Shown here piece after piece: positions 25,301-37,900 of a stretch of DNA of 64,000 nucleotides (position 1 is its first letter; each line of letters opens with the position of its first letter). The stretch covers positions 62,001-126,000 of the forward strand of contig JAXCGZ010015115.1 in assembly GCA_037179515.1 (NCBI GenBank). The letters are read 5' to 3'. Made by a program: the position numbers and the translations under genes. The notes below the pieces were generated by a model, which saw nothing but the letters and a program-made list of their open reading frames with translations, searched no databases and had not been told where the DNA came from. The DNA comes from Halocaridina rubra. Taxonomy: Eukaryota; Arthropoda; Malacostraca; Decapoda; Atyidae.

Positions 25301-28300
25301 TGGAAATAGATATCAGAGAAAAGAAGCTGTGGAAATATTCACAATCTGTAAGGCAAGATATAATAGCAAAATAACACTTGTAAGCTATGTGGGTCACCAA
25401 ATAATTATATCCACAAAGTCAAGAAATACACTCTGCAAAGGGCTATAACCTCATGCCATATGCATCATAAAGTCATGAATCTGAAGGATGAATGAGAAAT
25501 CAGACGCACATGAATATATATTGCAGAATTCTTAAATATCAATTATGGATTCTTTAGAGACGTATATAATAATTGCAATGATAAATATTGAAAAAAGCAC
25601 GTACATTATGATTTAAATATAGTTTTGTTTGTAATTCTGGTCAGACATAATCTCAGATTAGTAATCAACGACAATACCAATTTTGACTGCCAATGTTACA
25701 ATTAGAAATGAAACCTTAACCAAGCTCGATATATCTATCATAAACTAACAAACTATAAGAAAGGCGGAGATGGATGTTAAACAGACCTTTCTGATAATTA
25801 AGTACATATGACATAAAGCAAACTGAATGGAATGAAATTTACTAGGCCCAAACACGTGGCAATTTACAATTTAACAAACTTGAAATACTTCTAGCACAAC
25901 AAAAAAGTGGTAACAGACGTGCAAAATCTTGGTTTCGTGGAAAGCTAGAAATAGACAGATTTACCATAACTAGAAGCCAATCAAATTCAAATATAATAAT
26001 CAGCAATCAGTCAAACTTACCAATAATAAATAATTATAAAAGGAAACTGTACCTGGAAGGCATGATATATTGAAGTAACTTATTATTATACAATCCACTT
26101 ATCACACCACTATCATCTGACACTTTCTTTGGGTATTCTAAAAGTACATTATGTGAAAAATGGGGAATAACTCAACAACTGTAAATTACATCACTTCTTT
26201 TGCAATATCGGTAATAATATTGTCGCTTATTCTGAAACACTTTAAAGATTGTGATAAAGACCATGAAAAGAGAGATGCATTTCACAACATTAATGAAAAT
26301 ACTTCTTGCATTTGTTGAAATTATCAAAAATATAATGACACTGTTCATAAGCCTTATTTAAAATGCTTTGAAACATTACTGAATTTAAGGTACAACATAA
26401 AAAAATTTAAATAATTGTTTTACTACATATACTTTGGTCATAATAGGATAAAAATACTGTTATATAGATTCCCTGAATCCAAAATTAGAAGCAAATAGAC
26501 TGAAAGAAAACATGGTCGACAGGATACCAATAATCACTTGAATTATTTGTTAGATTTCATAATTATCTTCAATTTACCCACTTGGTGATGACAGTAACAA
26601 GGGTCACCAATGTAAATACGGTCTCTTCTTTATCACTTTACCCTTCTTACGTGGGTAAAGCATGGTGGTTAGGGGAACTGTGGCACTTAATCCCAAGAAG
26701 ATAAGAGGAATGATCGAGGTATTAGCTTCTGGCAAGTGTGTGTTTTGACTCTGCCACCACATACTTTTCAAGGGGAATTGTGGCAATTGAATATGTATGT
26801 ACTTATGTATTTTCTAAGTGTGATAGGGGGAAATTATACAGACATCACTAGCGAAAGGCAAAAAGGGAGAAAGCATTCCACAATTATATTCTCTGTGTGT
26901 TGTGGATGCAAGATTTGGCACAAGAACACAGAGGATTAATAATGGCCTACTTCCCGAACTTCGTTTGTTGCCACAATATGATGGAAGTGATGAGGATGGA
27001 CACAGTATGATGATGCAATACTACCTCACTTCTTTTCTTACATATGGACAGGCTTTAATGATATCCCACTACCTCACTTCTTTTCTGAAAGATATATTCT
27101 CGTTGCTAAATTTGACACGAGGTAACATCAAGATGCATAAAATAATATAATCAAAATAATCTGTATCTGGGTAAATGTAGCAGCAATATCCATCTCTTAT
27201 AAGCAGATTTACGGGTACTAACTCCTTCTCTTAATGCACTGAAGTATATTTAGATATTTTGATGGTGCGGAAGACAGAATTCCATCCTTGTATGGGGAAA
27301 TTAATTCACCCTCGAACTTTCTGCATGTTGAACATGTCAATTAAAACAGTTTAAGGACAGGGTGGCTTCCAATGTCTCTCCTTTATATTCTTTTCTTTCT
27401 AGAGAATAAAAAAATGTTAAAAGAAGCAAAGATATACTGCATAGTGTAAGTTGAAGCCTTTCAGTGGTCATCCTCCTATCTTTGCCTTATTCTCTCACTT
27501 ATTACTTGTTTAGAAGAAACATCAGACAGTCAGTGAAGGATTACTAGTTCCCACAAAGAGGGGAGTATAGGAGGTTTTCTCCCTCAACTGTAATTCCTAC
27601 TGAACAGAATGCATACGTGTAGATTCCTTTTTCTTCTAAAACATACAGATTACATATATATAACACTACAGCACTGTATTGACAGTAACCAGCTTAATAG
27701 AAGTAGAGGAAGTTATAAATAAAATTGGAAAATGAGAGAACATTATACTGTGGCAAAATATGTCTCATAAATATGCAACAAAAAAAACTTCAAATATTCT
27801 ATATAAACATTCTCAAGAGGTCGATACTGTTACTTCTGAAATGAAATGAAAGCTGCTTGTTCCCCACAACTCAACCATAAAAAAGAAAATTGACAACAGT
27901 CACTTTAGGCCTTAGGTAAAAGATCATTTGAAATCCTATACAATTGCTTATTGACATATGCGGCCAACAGGTAGGCACAAAATACTTAGACTCACCCAAC
28001 ATGTAGCTACTGACCAAAAACTCTTTAAGTCTGATTAAATCTTCACTCAGAATGGCAACGACACTACACGACAATACACCAGTGTGTTGAAATCTTCTAC
28101 TTCTGAGTGTATATTAAGAGTGAACTTTTGCAAAAATGTATTTATTGTATGGCATATATAACCACTTTGATAAATGTACCGTGTAAATTTTAACTCTTGT
28201 ACGGATTCCACTATAACTTTTGTATGGATTCCACTACGAGCACTTTGAACTTCACCAACCTCTGTTTTAATGGTATGTTAATTCACCCACTGGAGTTCAG

Positions 28301-28360
28301 CAAATCCAGTATCAAACAGTTGGAACCAAACGACAGGTTTTACTCTATAAAGATGCCATT
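21649..28360. other. Long non-coding intergenic stretch
   Basis: Contains an (ATA)n tract at about 22333-22361 and a copy of the TTACACATCTCTTATTATCC repeat family at about 22600-22775. Short open frames (for example 22579-22854 and 24611-24919) show no recognisable domain and no flanking splice context. The NELF-A 3' untranslated region may extend into the upper end of this stretch. Confidence 0.5.
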
Positions 28361-28366
28361 TTATTT
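28361..28366 (-). terminator. Candidate poly(A) signal of NELF-A
   Basis: AATAAA on the minus strand, about 565 bp downstream of the NELF-A stop codon. Other hexamers occur further downstream, so the choice is tentative. Confidence 0.35.
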
Positions 28367-28929
28367 CTCAATACAGTATAGACAACATTTTTAATTTACA
28401 CATGGACTGGCCTTATTTTCATTTCAAAAAGTATAACCGCAAAAATATATTTTCTTTTACCAGGTCATAAGGACTATCTGTTACATATATGAAACTTCAC
28501 TCTCATGCTAGTTACCCCTAGAGAGGCACCATTAACTAGATAAGTAATTGCACTTGGCTCATTAGTATACAATAATAATGTTAAATAGAAAAAAAAATCT
28601 CCATTTCAATAGCTACAGTTCTCAGATAATTTGCTCATTTACAGACTTAGAGCAATGTTCTATTTCTACAGAAATCTGTAGAGCTTTTCTACGATGATTA
28701 ACTGAATTCGTGTATATTACAGGCTGTCCATAATCCCATAAATGATAATGAGCAGTACAGAAAGACATCTGCCTGGAGTTAATCACCGGTCAGCTCCATT
28801 TTGGTTATTATTTGATAACAGCTCTGGTGATGCTTACAATGCAAAGGAAGAGATACTATGATATAAACAAAGCTTATATCCAAATAATACAGAACAAACA
28901 ACAAGAATATAACTTCTCTTTGTACATCA

Positions 28930-31900
28930 TCACTCGGGAGCAGGTAGAGGCCTGTATTTTTTAATTCGCTTCCATTCTCCTGTGTTGTAGTTCATTTGGA
29001 AGTGAGTCTCTGCCAGCATTGAGATAAAGGCTCCATCAGGTTGTGAGACCGTTTCTTCGCCCTCACTCAGCTTTATGGTTACTATGTTACCCAAATGCGG
29101 ACATGGATTGTCTGTGAAGAGAGACATAAAAATATTAAATCATATACTATGATTTTTTCTTTTTTGCCATTTTGTGTTTTTCTATCAATCCCCACTACAG
29201 GTTGGAGCTGGGGGGTTAAGAATGGGGCCCTCCCTAATGCCCTGTGGTGGACTTGATCGTGGGTCTGTCATCTCCCAAATCAAGTGCACTTAACCACTAA
29301 GTTACCATAATCCATCACTAAAATATTTCCATCCTATAACTCCAAAATAGAATAACTTTTTAATGTAAAACTTAGCGTTAGGAGAGTATAAAATTAACAG
29401 TAAACTGCCTAGGTCAAACCAAATACAAACTGGTTCATATAAAGGCCTACTAGTCATAATAGATACCCATATACGCACCAATTCGGTCTATAGGAGAGTT
29501 AAGTGCAAAAATTCTAGTACATCAGAGAGCTACACTTACATATAGTTACAAAGACAATACATCTAGGGGTATATACAAAAATGGATGAACATCTCTTTTG
29601 TAAAAAGAAAAATGATGAGGAAACACTTAAATGAATCTTAAATTGAAAAAAGCAGGTGATTCTTATACATACAATAATGGATAAACATCTTTTTAGGTAA
29701 AAAAAAAAAAAAAATAGAGATGAGAAACATATGTGAATCTTACATACGAGAAGCATGTGATTCCTACACATCACCCTTATAAGAAAATCAAATGAGGTAA
29801 GTCAGTTATGAATGCTGAAAATGTTATGCTGGCTATACATTCATAAAGCAAGAACACATTAGTCACATATTCCTTACCTCTTGACCCAGCCATGAATCCC
29901 AATATAAGAGCTTTCTCTGGACGAGTGACTTTGTTGCTCGTTTTGAACATTTCCTGTGCTTCCAACATTTGCTCTCGCTGTGGAGGACATAAAAAAGATT
30001 TTCTTAAAAATACTGCATTTAAATAACAATACAAAATAAGGTCAACTTTTGTAAGCATATTTTATTCAAATACTAATTAGACACCTAAAACAGAACAAGG
30101 AACTTTCAGTAAAATAGTTCAAGGTCATTCAGAAACAACTTAACACTATAAATAAGGCAAATGTTTCAATAGCTGTTATTAGTCCATACCATCTACTTGC
30201 AGCAATAAGCTAAGGATACAACAATATGCTCCAAGTTTCTTTCATAAAATTCAAATTTGGCTATGTAAACAAGGTTATCTAGCTCTATATATAAATGAAA
30301 GTAACAATCATATATCATTTGTGGCAATATAACTTACTGTTAGTGATATATTTAACAATAATCAAGTATTTACAGTAATATAACTTACAGTGTGGGACTT
30401 TTTTAGCAATGATGAAGTATCATTGCAGTAATATAACTTACTGTGAGGGAAAGTCTTCCCTTCTGTTGTTGCGACTGCTGCTGGTTGTTGACCACGGCAG
30501 CCTGATTTGCAGGAGTTTGTGGTTGCGCTGGCTGAGTCTCTGTTTGCTGCACTGCCAAAGTAGGCTGAACTGTAATTATCTGTGTTGGTGTGGAAGCCTG
30601 TGTAGCTTGTTGTTGCTGCTGAGGCGGAGGTGTGGGTGTTGTTGCGGCTGCTGCTACCAAAGTTGTCGTTGTTAGTGGCGTTGCTGCATAAACCAAATCA
30701 GGCTGTACAGGCTGTAACACAAGGATTACATTACAACATTTACAGTAGACATCTTATTATTCATCTGATGTGCTCATGGGCATTAACCCTTTTACTGCGA
30801 GCTATCATAAATATCCGTGCGGAGAGGGGCTCCCATGCCTCAGAGACTAAATTTTGTACCTCCTTCCTCAAAAGCTAACAGACTACTGACTCCTTCTAGT
30901 ACCTCTCAGTTGGATAAACCATTGACCCTATATAAGGCATCATGACTTCTAATGCCAGATCTCGATTTCCTCCCTCACTTCTACTTGAGAAAATGACAGG
31001 CATTTTGAAATGATTAGACTGACATATATGTTGCATAAGTGTCCAACTAATATACAGGAAAATAAACATATAAATGGAAATTATATGTGTTCTGTAGAGA
31101 TGGTGCTGCCGGATGCATCACAAAGTCAGCTTGAAGAGGCAAGTGGCCAAATACAAGACAATTGAGTAGGCATAAAAGAAAATCGTCTTAACCGACTTTT
31201 GATTACACATATAAAATGGAAGAGGAAATATCGTATTTACTGACATATACACACTTACCTGCAATGTTGCATACTGAGGCTGACTCCCGGGAGTTACAGG
31301 GTCTGTAGAAGGTGCAACAGTAACAGCTGTAGCTTGAACCACTTCTGCAGTAGTGTACACAGCATTATGACCAACAGTGCGATAAACAAGAGTAGGTGAG
31401 CCAGTTGCTTGACTACTAGGAGTGACTATGATACGCTGAGGAGTGGCTGCACCTGCTGGAGTGGTGGGGGTTGAAGGAGTGGCTCTTCCACTAGTGTTAG
31501 TTGCCTGTTGGAGATTTGTTCGTGCAGCTATGGTGCCAACTGCTACAGCATTAGCTGAAAGAGAAATTAATCACTTAATATCTGCATATTTTGCTGATAA
31601 AGTTTTGATTGCCATTATATCTTGTTCAAATGGAGGTGGACAAAGGTTTGAAGCTGGAGTATCAAGGCCGGATGTCCTTCCTAATATCCCATAATGGACT
31701 CGAAGGTGGGATTGTCATTTCCTGTGTTGAGCATTCGTTCCATTGCAGTACGACTATCTCTCTCTCTCTCTCTCTCACTTTTTTACTTTCTCTCTCCTGA
31801 TAAAATTGTTGTATATACCGTATAAGGCTTGAATACTTAAGAGTTGTCATAGTAATGAAGATATATTGAACACTCTCAATAATATTTCACAGACATAGGT

Positions 31901-34900
31901 ATGTTACAAACATCCTTTTAAAAAATATAATCACACCTGAAGCTCTCCAGAATATCACAAACACTGATAAACTAAAACCACACATACAAAATTTTCTGAT
32001 TAGTATTATAAAATTTGATAATTTAACACAGACATAACTATAGGTATGTATCATCTACAGTTTGGTAAACCAATACTGATACTGACAGTTACATCTAAAT
32101 ACCAGAATATTAAGTGTTATTAATGTAGTAATGTAACACTAATAAACTATTAAAAAGTAGGTCAAAAAATATAAGTTTTCTCTTTTGGTAATATTAAAGA
32201 AATAGCTGCAAGCAATATAGGCAATATTGTATATAGAACGTAGAATCTCAACCCCTTTAACTAAATGCCTTCTGTATTAAGATTATTTCTCTCATTAACA
32301 AAAACAAGGATTGTTAGCCCTTTGCTATATTATCCCTTTTAGTTGGCTATTATAATATACAGGAAATTCAAGGAATGAATTTGCACTCCCCACCACCAAT
32401 GGTATCCCTTTTAGCTGGCTCTTATGACAAACAGGATTACAAGGGTGGAATACTTTTGCCTACACTAAATGGTTTGCCAACGGTGCATTAAAGTCAACAC
32501 ATATTATGCAATAAGAGCATTAATTAGCCCATTATGAAGTATAGTCAGTAAAGTTTACTGAAATGTTCCCTTATTAAATAATCTTGTCAATAAGAAGTAA
32601 CTTCATATTAGCTATTATGTAAGTTTCTCACCATTATCATATACCTTACTAATTTCTCTACTAATCCAGTATCAAATCAACAAGCAAATAAACATTTCAA
32701 GTGATCCAACCATAGTCCACCAGAAAACTGTAAAAAGTAAACATCTAAAGTCATAATGCTGTCATGAACACAGGTTGATCCACAACTAAAATAGGATATA
32801 TTCTACCATGTAAGCCTTCTAAAACTTTGGTATCAGAAAAAAAAAAAAGTCATATAATACTGAAAAACAGTTTGTGACAGAAGCAAATACCAGAGTCCTA
32901 AAAGGGAATGGAATATAGAAGGTTAATATGCAAGCCTTAAACCCTCTAGTTACCTAGTATTAATAAGACTGGGCTCTAAACCAAAAGTATAGAATAGTAT
33001 TGTCCTTCATAAAAAGTGAGGCTTAAAAAAATCCATCTTACTATGTATCGTAGTTGCTGTACCAGCTCCGGCGGTGACAGTTGTGGAGAGTAATGGTGTA
33101 GAAGGTGTTGGAGGACCTGGAGTTGGAGGGTTGGAAGGAGTAAGACCAGCAGCATAATCTGGAGTTCTCTGCTGCTGTTGCACTGGTTGTTGTGGCTGCT
33201 GTGGTGTCTGTGGTTGTTGCTGCTGTGGAGTTGGAGCTGCTGCTTGTGCAGCCGCTTTGGTTTCACCTGCTTGGGCTTCTTTTCGTTTTTCTTCTGCTTC
33301 CGCAGCTTTTGCGTCTGCTGCATCTTGTACTTTCCTTCTCTTTTTAGCCTTTCATATTGAAAAGGAAAGCATGATATGAAAGTGTGCAGAGGGTTGAAGC
33401 TTCTTCTAAAAATTAATAAAAGTACTGGCATAAGAAGTGCCCATTTCTACAATCTTAAACAATGAACTTTCCATGCATACTTAATACAAACACCAATATC
33501 TCTCAACAGCATAAATTAACCTTTTAGTTCAATGAAAATCAATAACCAAAACGATATAAGAAATAAAAATAAAACAACAAAAATAGCCCCATTTATCATT
33601 AACACTACAAACATATGTAATGGTTAGTGTTTTTGAGAAAAATATTATCCAGTTTTCTTCCTTAACCGCAGCACTTCCCATGATTAAATAGGGGTGATTG
33701 GTTTCTAACTAGCCTTTTGGAAGCAAAGATTCGGTTTGACCTCACAGTTTTATAGTCAGATACCCTTTTTGTCCCCAACCCTCGTAATTAATTTGGGCTT
33801 GACATATGAATAACAAAATGGGAAGAAATGAACTGCTTCTGAATAATATGAACTAATGGGAAGTAGAACCAATAATTCACGAAGTGATCTATACTGATAA
33901 AATTATTAAGGGACAGTATTACTCAGATCCCATTCTGCTCAAAGCTACTGTCACCAAATCAAAAGACTAAAACTCAAGGGAACCCAGTATTAATATACTT
34001 CACGACCACCAAATGTCAGCATGAAAGCCACATCACTGTCACTACTTAAGAATAATATATCAAAAGACTAAAACTCAAGTAAACCCATTATTAATATACT
34101 TCACAACCACCAAATGTCAACATTAATGCCACATCACTATAACTACTTAAGGATACAATATAAAGATTACACTTTCCCACTGTGGAATAGTATTCTTATT
34201 TTAAGTTTTCATACATTATGATATAAATACATCTTCAACATTTCACAAAATTAATAATTTCCACAATCAGAGCCATTAATACAAAATACTGGATAAAGAT
34301 ACTCTTGTAAGATTAGTTACTCCTAATATTAAGGCTGAATATAATGTTAAAATATTATCTATATAAGAAGACACTATATCATAAAAGGTATTCAAAATAT
34401 ATAGCAAAACTACGCATAGACAATACAGTAATGCTTGAATCCAACCTGTTGTGCAGCAATTGGTGACTCTGTTATGTCAAGAAGCTTGATACCACCATCT
34501 TTACGAGTGCCACTTGGTCGAGCAAGAGGTCTTGAAACTGGCGCTGAACCTATACCAGACCCTCGAAGGCCAGAACCAGGTAATCGACTGGGAATTCCTT
34601 TCATAGGGGCTGCAAAAAAATACCATCTCACTCAAAGGCAAATATAAACATCAAAACTCAAAATAGATAACATAACTCCACAACCTATATAAGCCAAGCA
34701 CTCTGAATAAAATAATTAACCTCTATCAACTTTCTTTTTTTTGTGTGTGACACCGGGACAGGCAAAAATTGCCCTCATAAATAAAGGGTCGGGCACGAGA
34801 GAACACCAAGACGAAGGAAAAGAAAAAGATTAAGGACAAGGCAGAGATGAGGTAATGCTACACTAAGGAAAATGACTGACAGACAAAATAGTCAAAGTAC

Positions 34901-37900
34901 AGAGGACATAGAGATATGGAGGTTTAGGTCCTGAGATGATAGATCTGCTTTTTGAAGGAAGATATGTCATAAGAATTAGGAAAGACAGAAGAAGGAAGAG
35001 AGTTCCCGAGTCTGGAGGTAGGTGGGAAGACGCAGTCGCTGCAACGACCAATCCGCGAGCTATAAATCTCCACACAGTACCTGTGAGATGAGGCCACTTG
35101 GTGAGTGTTACGCAGCCTCGGCAGTGGGAGAGGGATGCAGCTCGCCAACTCATCAGAGCAGCGATGGAAGTAGTAGCGATAGAGAAGAAAAAGGGAAGAT
35201 ACCTTACGGCAAAGAGAGAGAGAATCAAGATTAGAAGTAAGAGAAGGATCATTAATGAGTCTGACTGCCTTAGATTCAACCCTATCAAGGAGATAAGTAT
35301 AAGAAGAAGCACCCAAGATGTGTGAGCAGTATTCTAAGCAGGGACGGATAAGACCTTTATAAATTTTAAGTAACTGTAAAGAGGAAAAGTAATGCCGAAA
35401 ATGAAACAAAACCCCCAATTTTTAGGATGAAGATTTAGAAATTTGGATTATGTGGTTCCTCCAAGACAAGTTAGAGGCTATATGGATTCCTAATATGTTG
35501 ACAGAATTAAGTATAACTACCACAAGAGTTGAAGTAGCATGACTTTATCATGCCATTCCTAACTTTAATTCTTCTCTTAGTTGCTCTGATGAATGAAAAA
35601 AATAATAATAATAATTCATTCTACCATGACCCTACATATTCTACTTTCACAACAAGCAAGTAATAACATAATATTTTCTTATCCAAAACCATTTTACATA
35701 TAACTATGGAAGTAACAAGGTGATCTCAACCATAATAAGAAAAAATAAGCAGTAAGGATTTATCATACTTTATTATAATCTCTTCTTTAAGATGTTTTAG
35801 GGCAAGAGAATAAATCAAGTTAACAAGAACATCTCTTTCCTATTGTAGCAACCGATCAGGTATTCAATTTTAATTAATTTTTTTTTATGATTTTGTGTCA
35901 TAATTGGTCCCAAATTAATGGAGATGAAAAAAGACAGGTTGTAGCTGGGAAATAAAGGCTTCATGCCCTTCCGAATGCCTTGCAGCAGGATTGTGAAGTG
36001 AAAGTCAGACTCATCACTTCCCAACTTGTGCACTCTCCCACAGTACCCAGGTATTCAAACTTAAATAATGCACTTACTGGTGTCTGTCATTTTACGAGGC
36101 ATCCCTCTGGAACGAACAGGAACTGTTGGAAGTTGACTTTTTTTGACATTGGCCTGAGCATCTGCTGAACGACCAATAAGCTCTGCCCGTAAGGCAGCAG
36201 CCTTTGGCTTCCTCTTTAGTGTAAAATGCTTAGTGACAGATTGCTAAAAAATGAAAGAGAGAATATCTTAGGAATTCCTGTTATGACAGGGATAAGTAAT
36301 TCATCCTTAATAGTAGCAGCATCCTACATAAATTTCAAGTACAGTATTCTCATCTCCTAATCAGTGGGTAAGTATATAATTACACTATCACAGCAAGAGC
36401 TTGAAAACTGGCTTCTTTGATGACATCTTATGCAAAGTTCTACTATAGGGCACTACAATTAACATTTCAGAGAAAACCATACACTTCAATGATATGTTAA
36501 ATGTGGGACAGTATTCAGAAGGCTCAAACTGGCTAGAAAAAAGAATGTTATGAAAACAAGCATTATAAATTTTTTTGGCAAAACATCTCGTATCAATGGG
36601 AAGTATCCAGGGGAAAAAATGGGGATGAAGATGTGTTTGAATGTTACTTGATAGTGCATTACTGAACACTAATATTCCTATTAAAAAGACATCGACAATA
36701 AAAATCTATGTACTCCTTTAAAACAGTACATGCTGATATCAAGTTGAAGGACATCTGACATATTTAAATCAATCTCGAAACTGAAATGAAATCACAGGAA
36801 AACTGGGAATTGGGTAAATGTGATTTGAAAAATACAAAACTTCATTTGAAAATAAATGCCATTTCTAATATTTCAAAACTGTAACAGAAAACTGAATAGA
36901 ACATCTGTTTCAATTTTTCATCTCTGATTCTTTTAACTGACATTGCTATGAGACACAAAAGTCATTACTTAGCGAGAAAACTTGAAACTTTCACCAATAC
37001 AGTTCATGACAGTTAAGTAGTTTCTGAAAAGGAATAACTGAAATAGGAAATTTATCAATACAACAAAGGCATTCCTTAGAGACTAGGAGCTATTCAGCCA
37101 ACCAGGTTAGGGAACAACAACAATAATGGTTTTCATGGGTAAAACAATAAGTGAAAGGAAGTCCCACAAGGGTTATGAAATAAAGAATCCTTTTTTTTTT
37201 TTTTTTTTTTAAGAGTGTGACACCGGGACAGGCAAAAACTGCCTTCATCAGTAAAGGCCCGGGAATGAGAAAATACAAGACGAAGGAAAAGAAAAAGGTT
37301 AAGGGCAAGGCTGAGATGAGGTAATGTCACACAAAGGAAAACGACAGACAGAAAAAAACAGTCAAAGTACAGAGGACCCAGAGATATGGAGGACTAGGCT
37401 CTGAAATGACGATAGATCTGCTTTTTGAAGGATGAAAGGTCATAAGCATTAAGAAAGACAGAAGGAGGAAGAGAGTTCCAGAGTCTGGAGGTAGATGGGA
37501 AGAAGCAGTCGCTGCACCGACCAATCCGCGAGCTACAAATCTCCGCACAGTACCTGTGAGACATTAAACTATACTATTAAAGATATTATCTCTAATACTA
37601 ATATCTTTCTTCAGAGGAAAAATACCTGATTGCCAGCTGCTGCCAATAATGCATTTCTATTGAGGTAGTTGCACTCCATAGGAAGTAGACCCAGTTCACT
37701 GTGTTTTTTTACAAGTTTTTTCAGTTCTGTTATTAAGTCATGTGTAATACGTTGGTTTTCCGGAGGTTCTCTGAAATAATGTCAGATATTTCTTAATTAT
37801 TTATATTATTAAAGGCTAAAAACTATCCTCCCATCAGCATAACGTGAAGGTATATGAAAATATATAATAAAAGGGCTTTCATAAAACTCCTGTCCGATTA

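Noticed and set aside
26640..26790. Possible extra SINE (GCATGGTGGTTAGGGGAACTG)
   Set aside because: A box-A-like string is present but no box B and no match to the other families could be found.
30409..30878. Leu/Cys-rich plus-strand frames opposite NELF-A exon 8
   Set aside because: Antisense of the Gln/Pro-rich NELF-A exon; the plus-strand Leu/Trp-rich frame at 33178-33360 is likewise antisense of exon 6.
32976..33431. 151-codon minus-strand frame over NELF-A exon 6 (LKREGKYKMQQTQKLRKQKK)
   Set aside because: Out of frame with the phase set by flanking exons; the NELF-A frame (KKRRK start, TPDYAAGL) is the conserved one.
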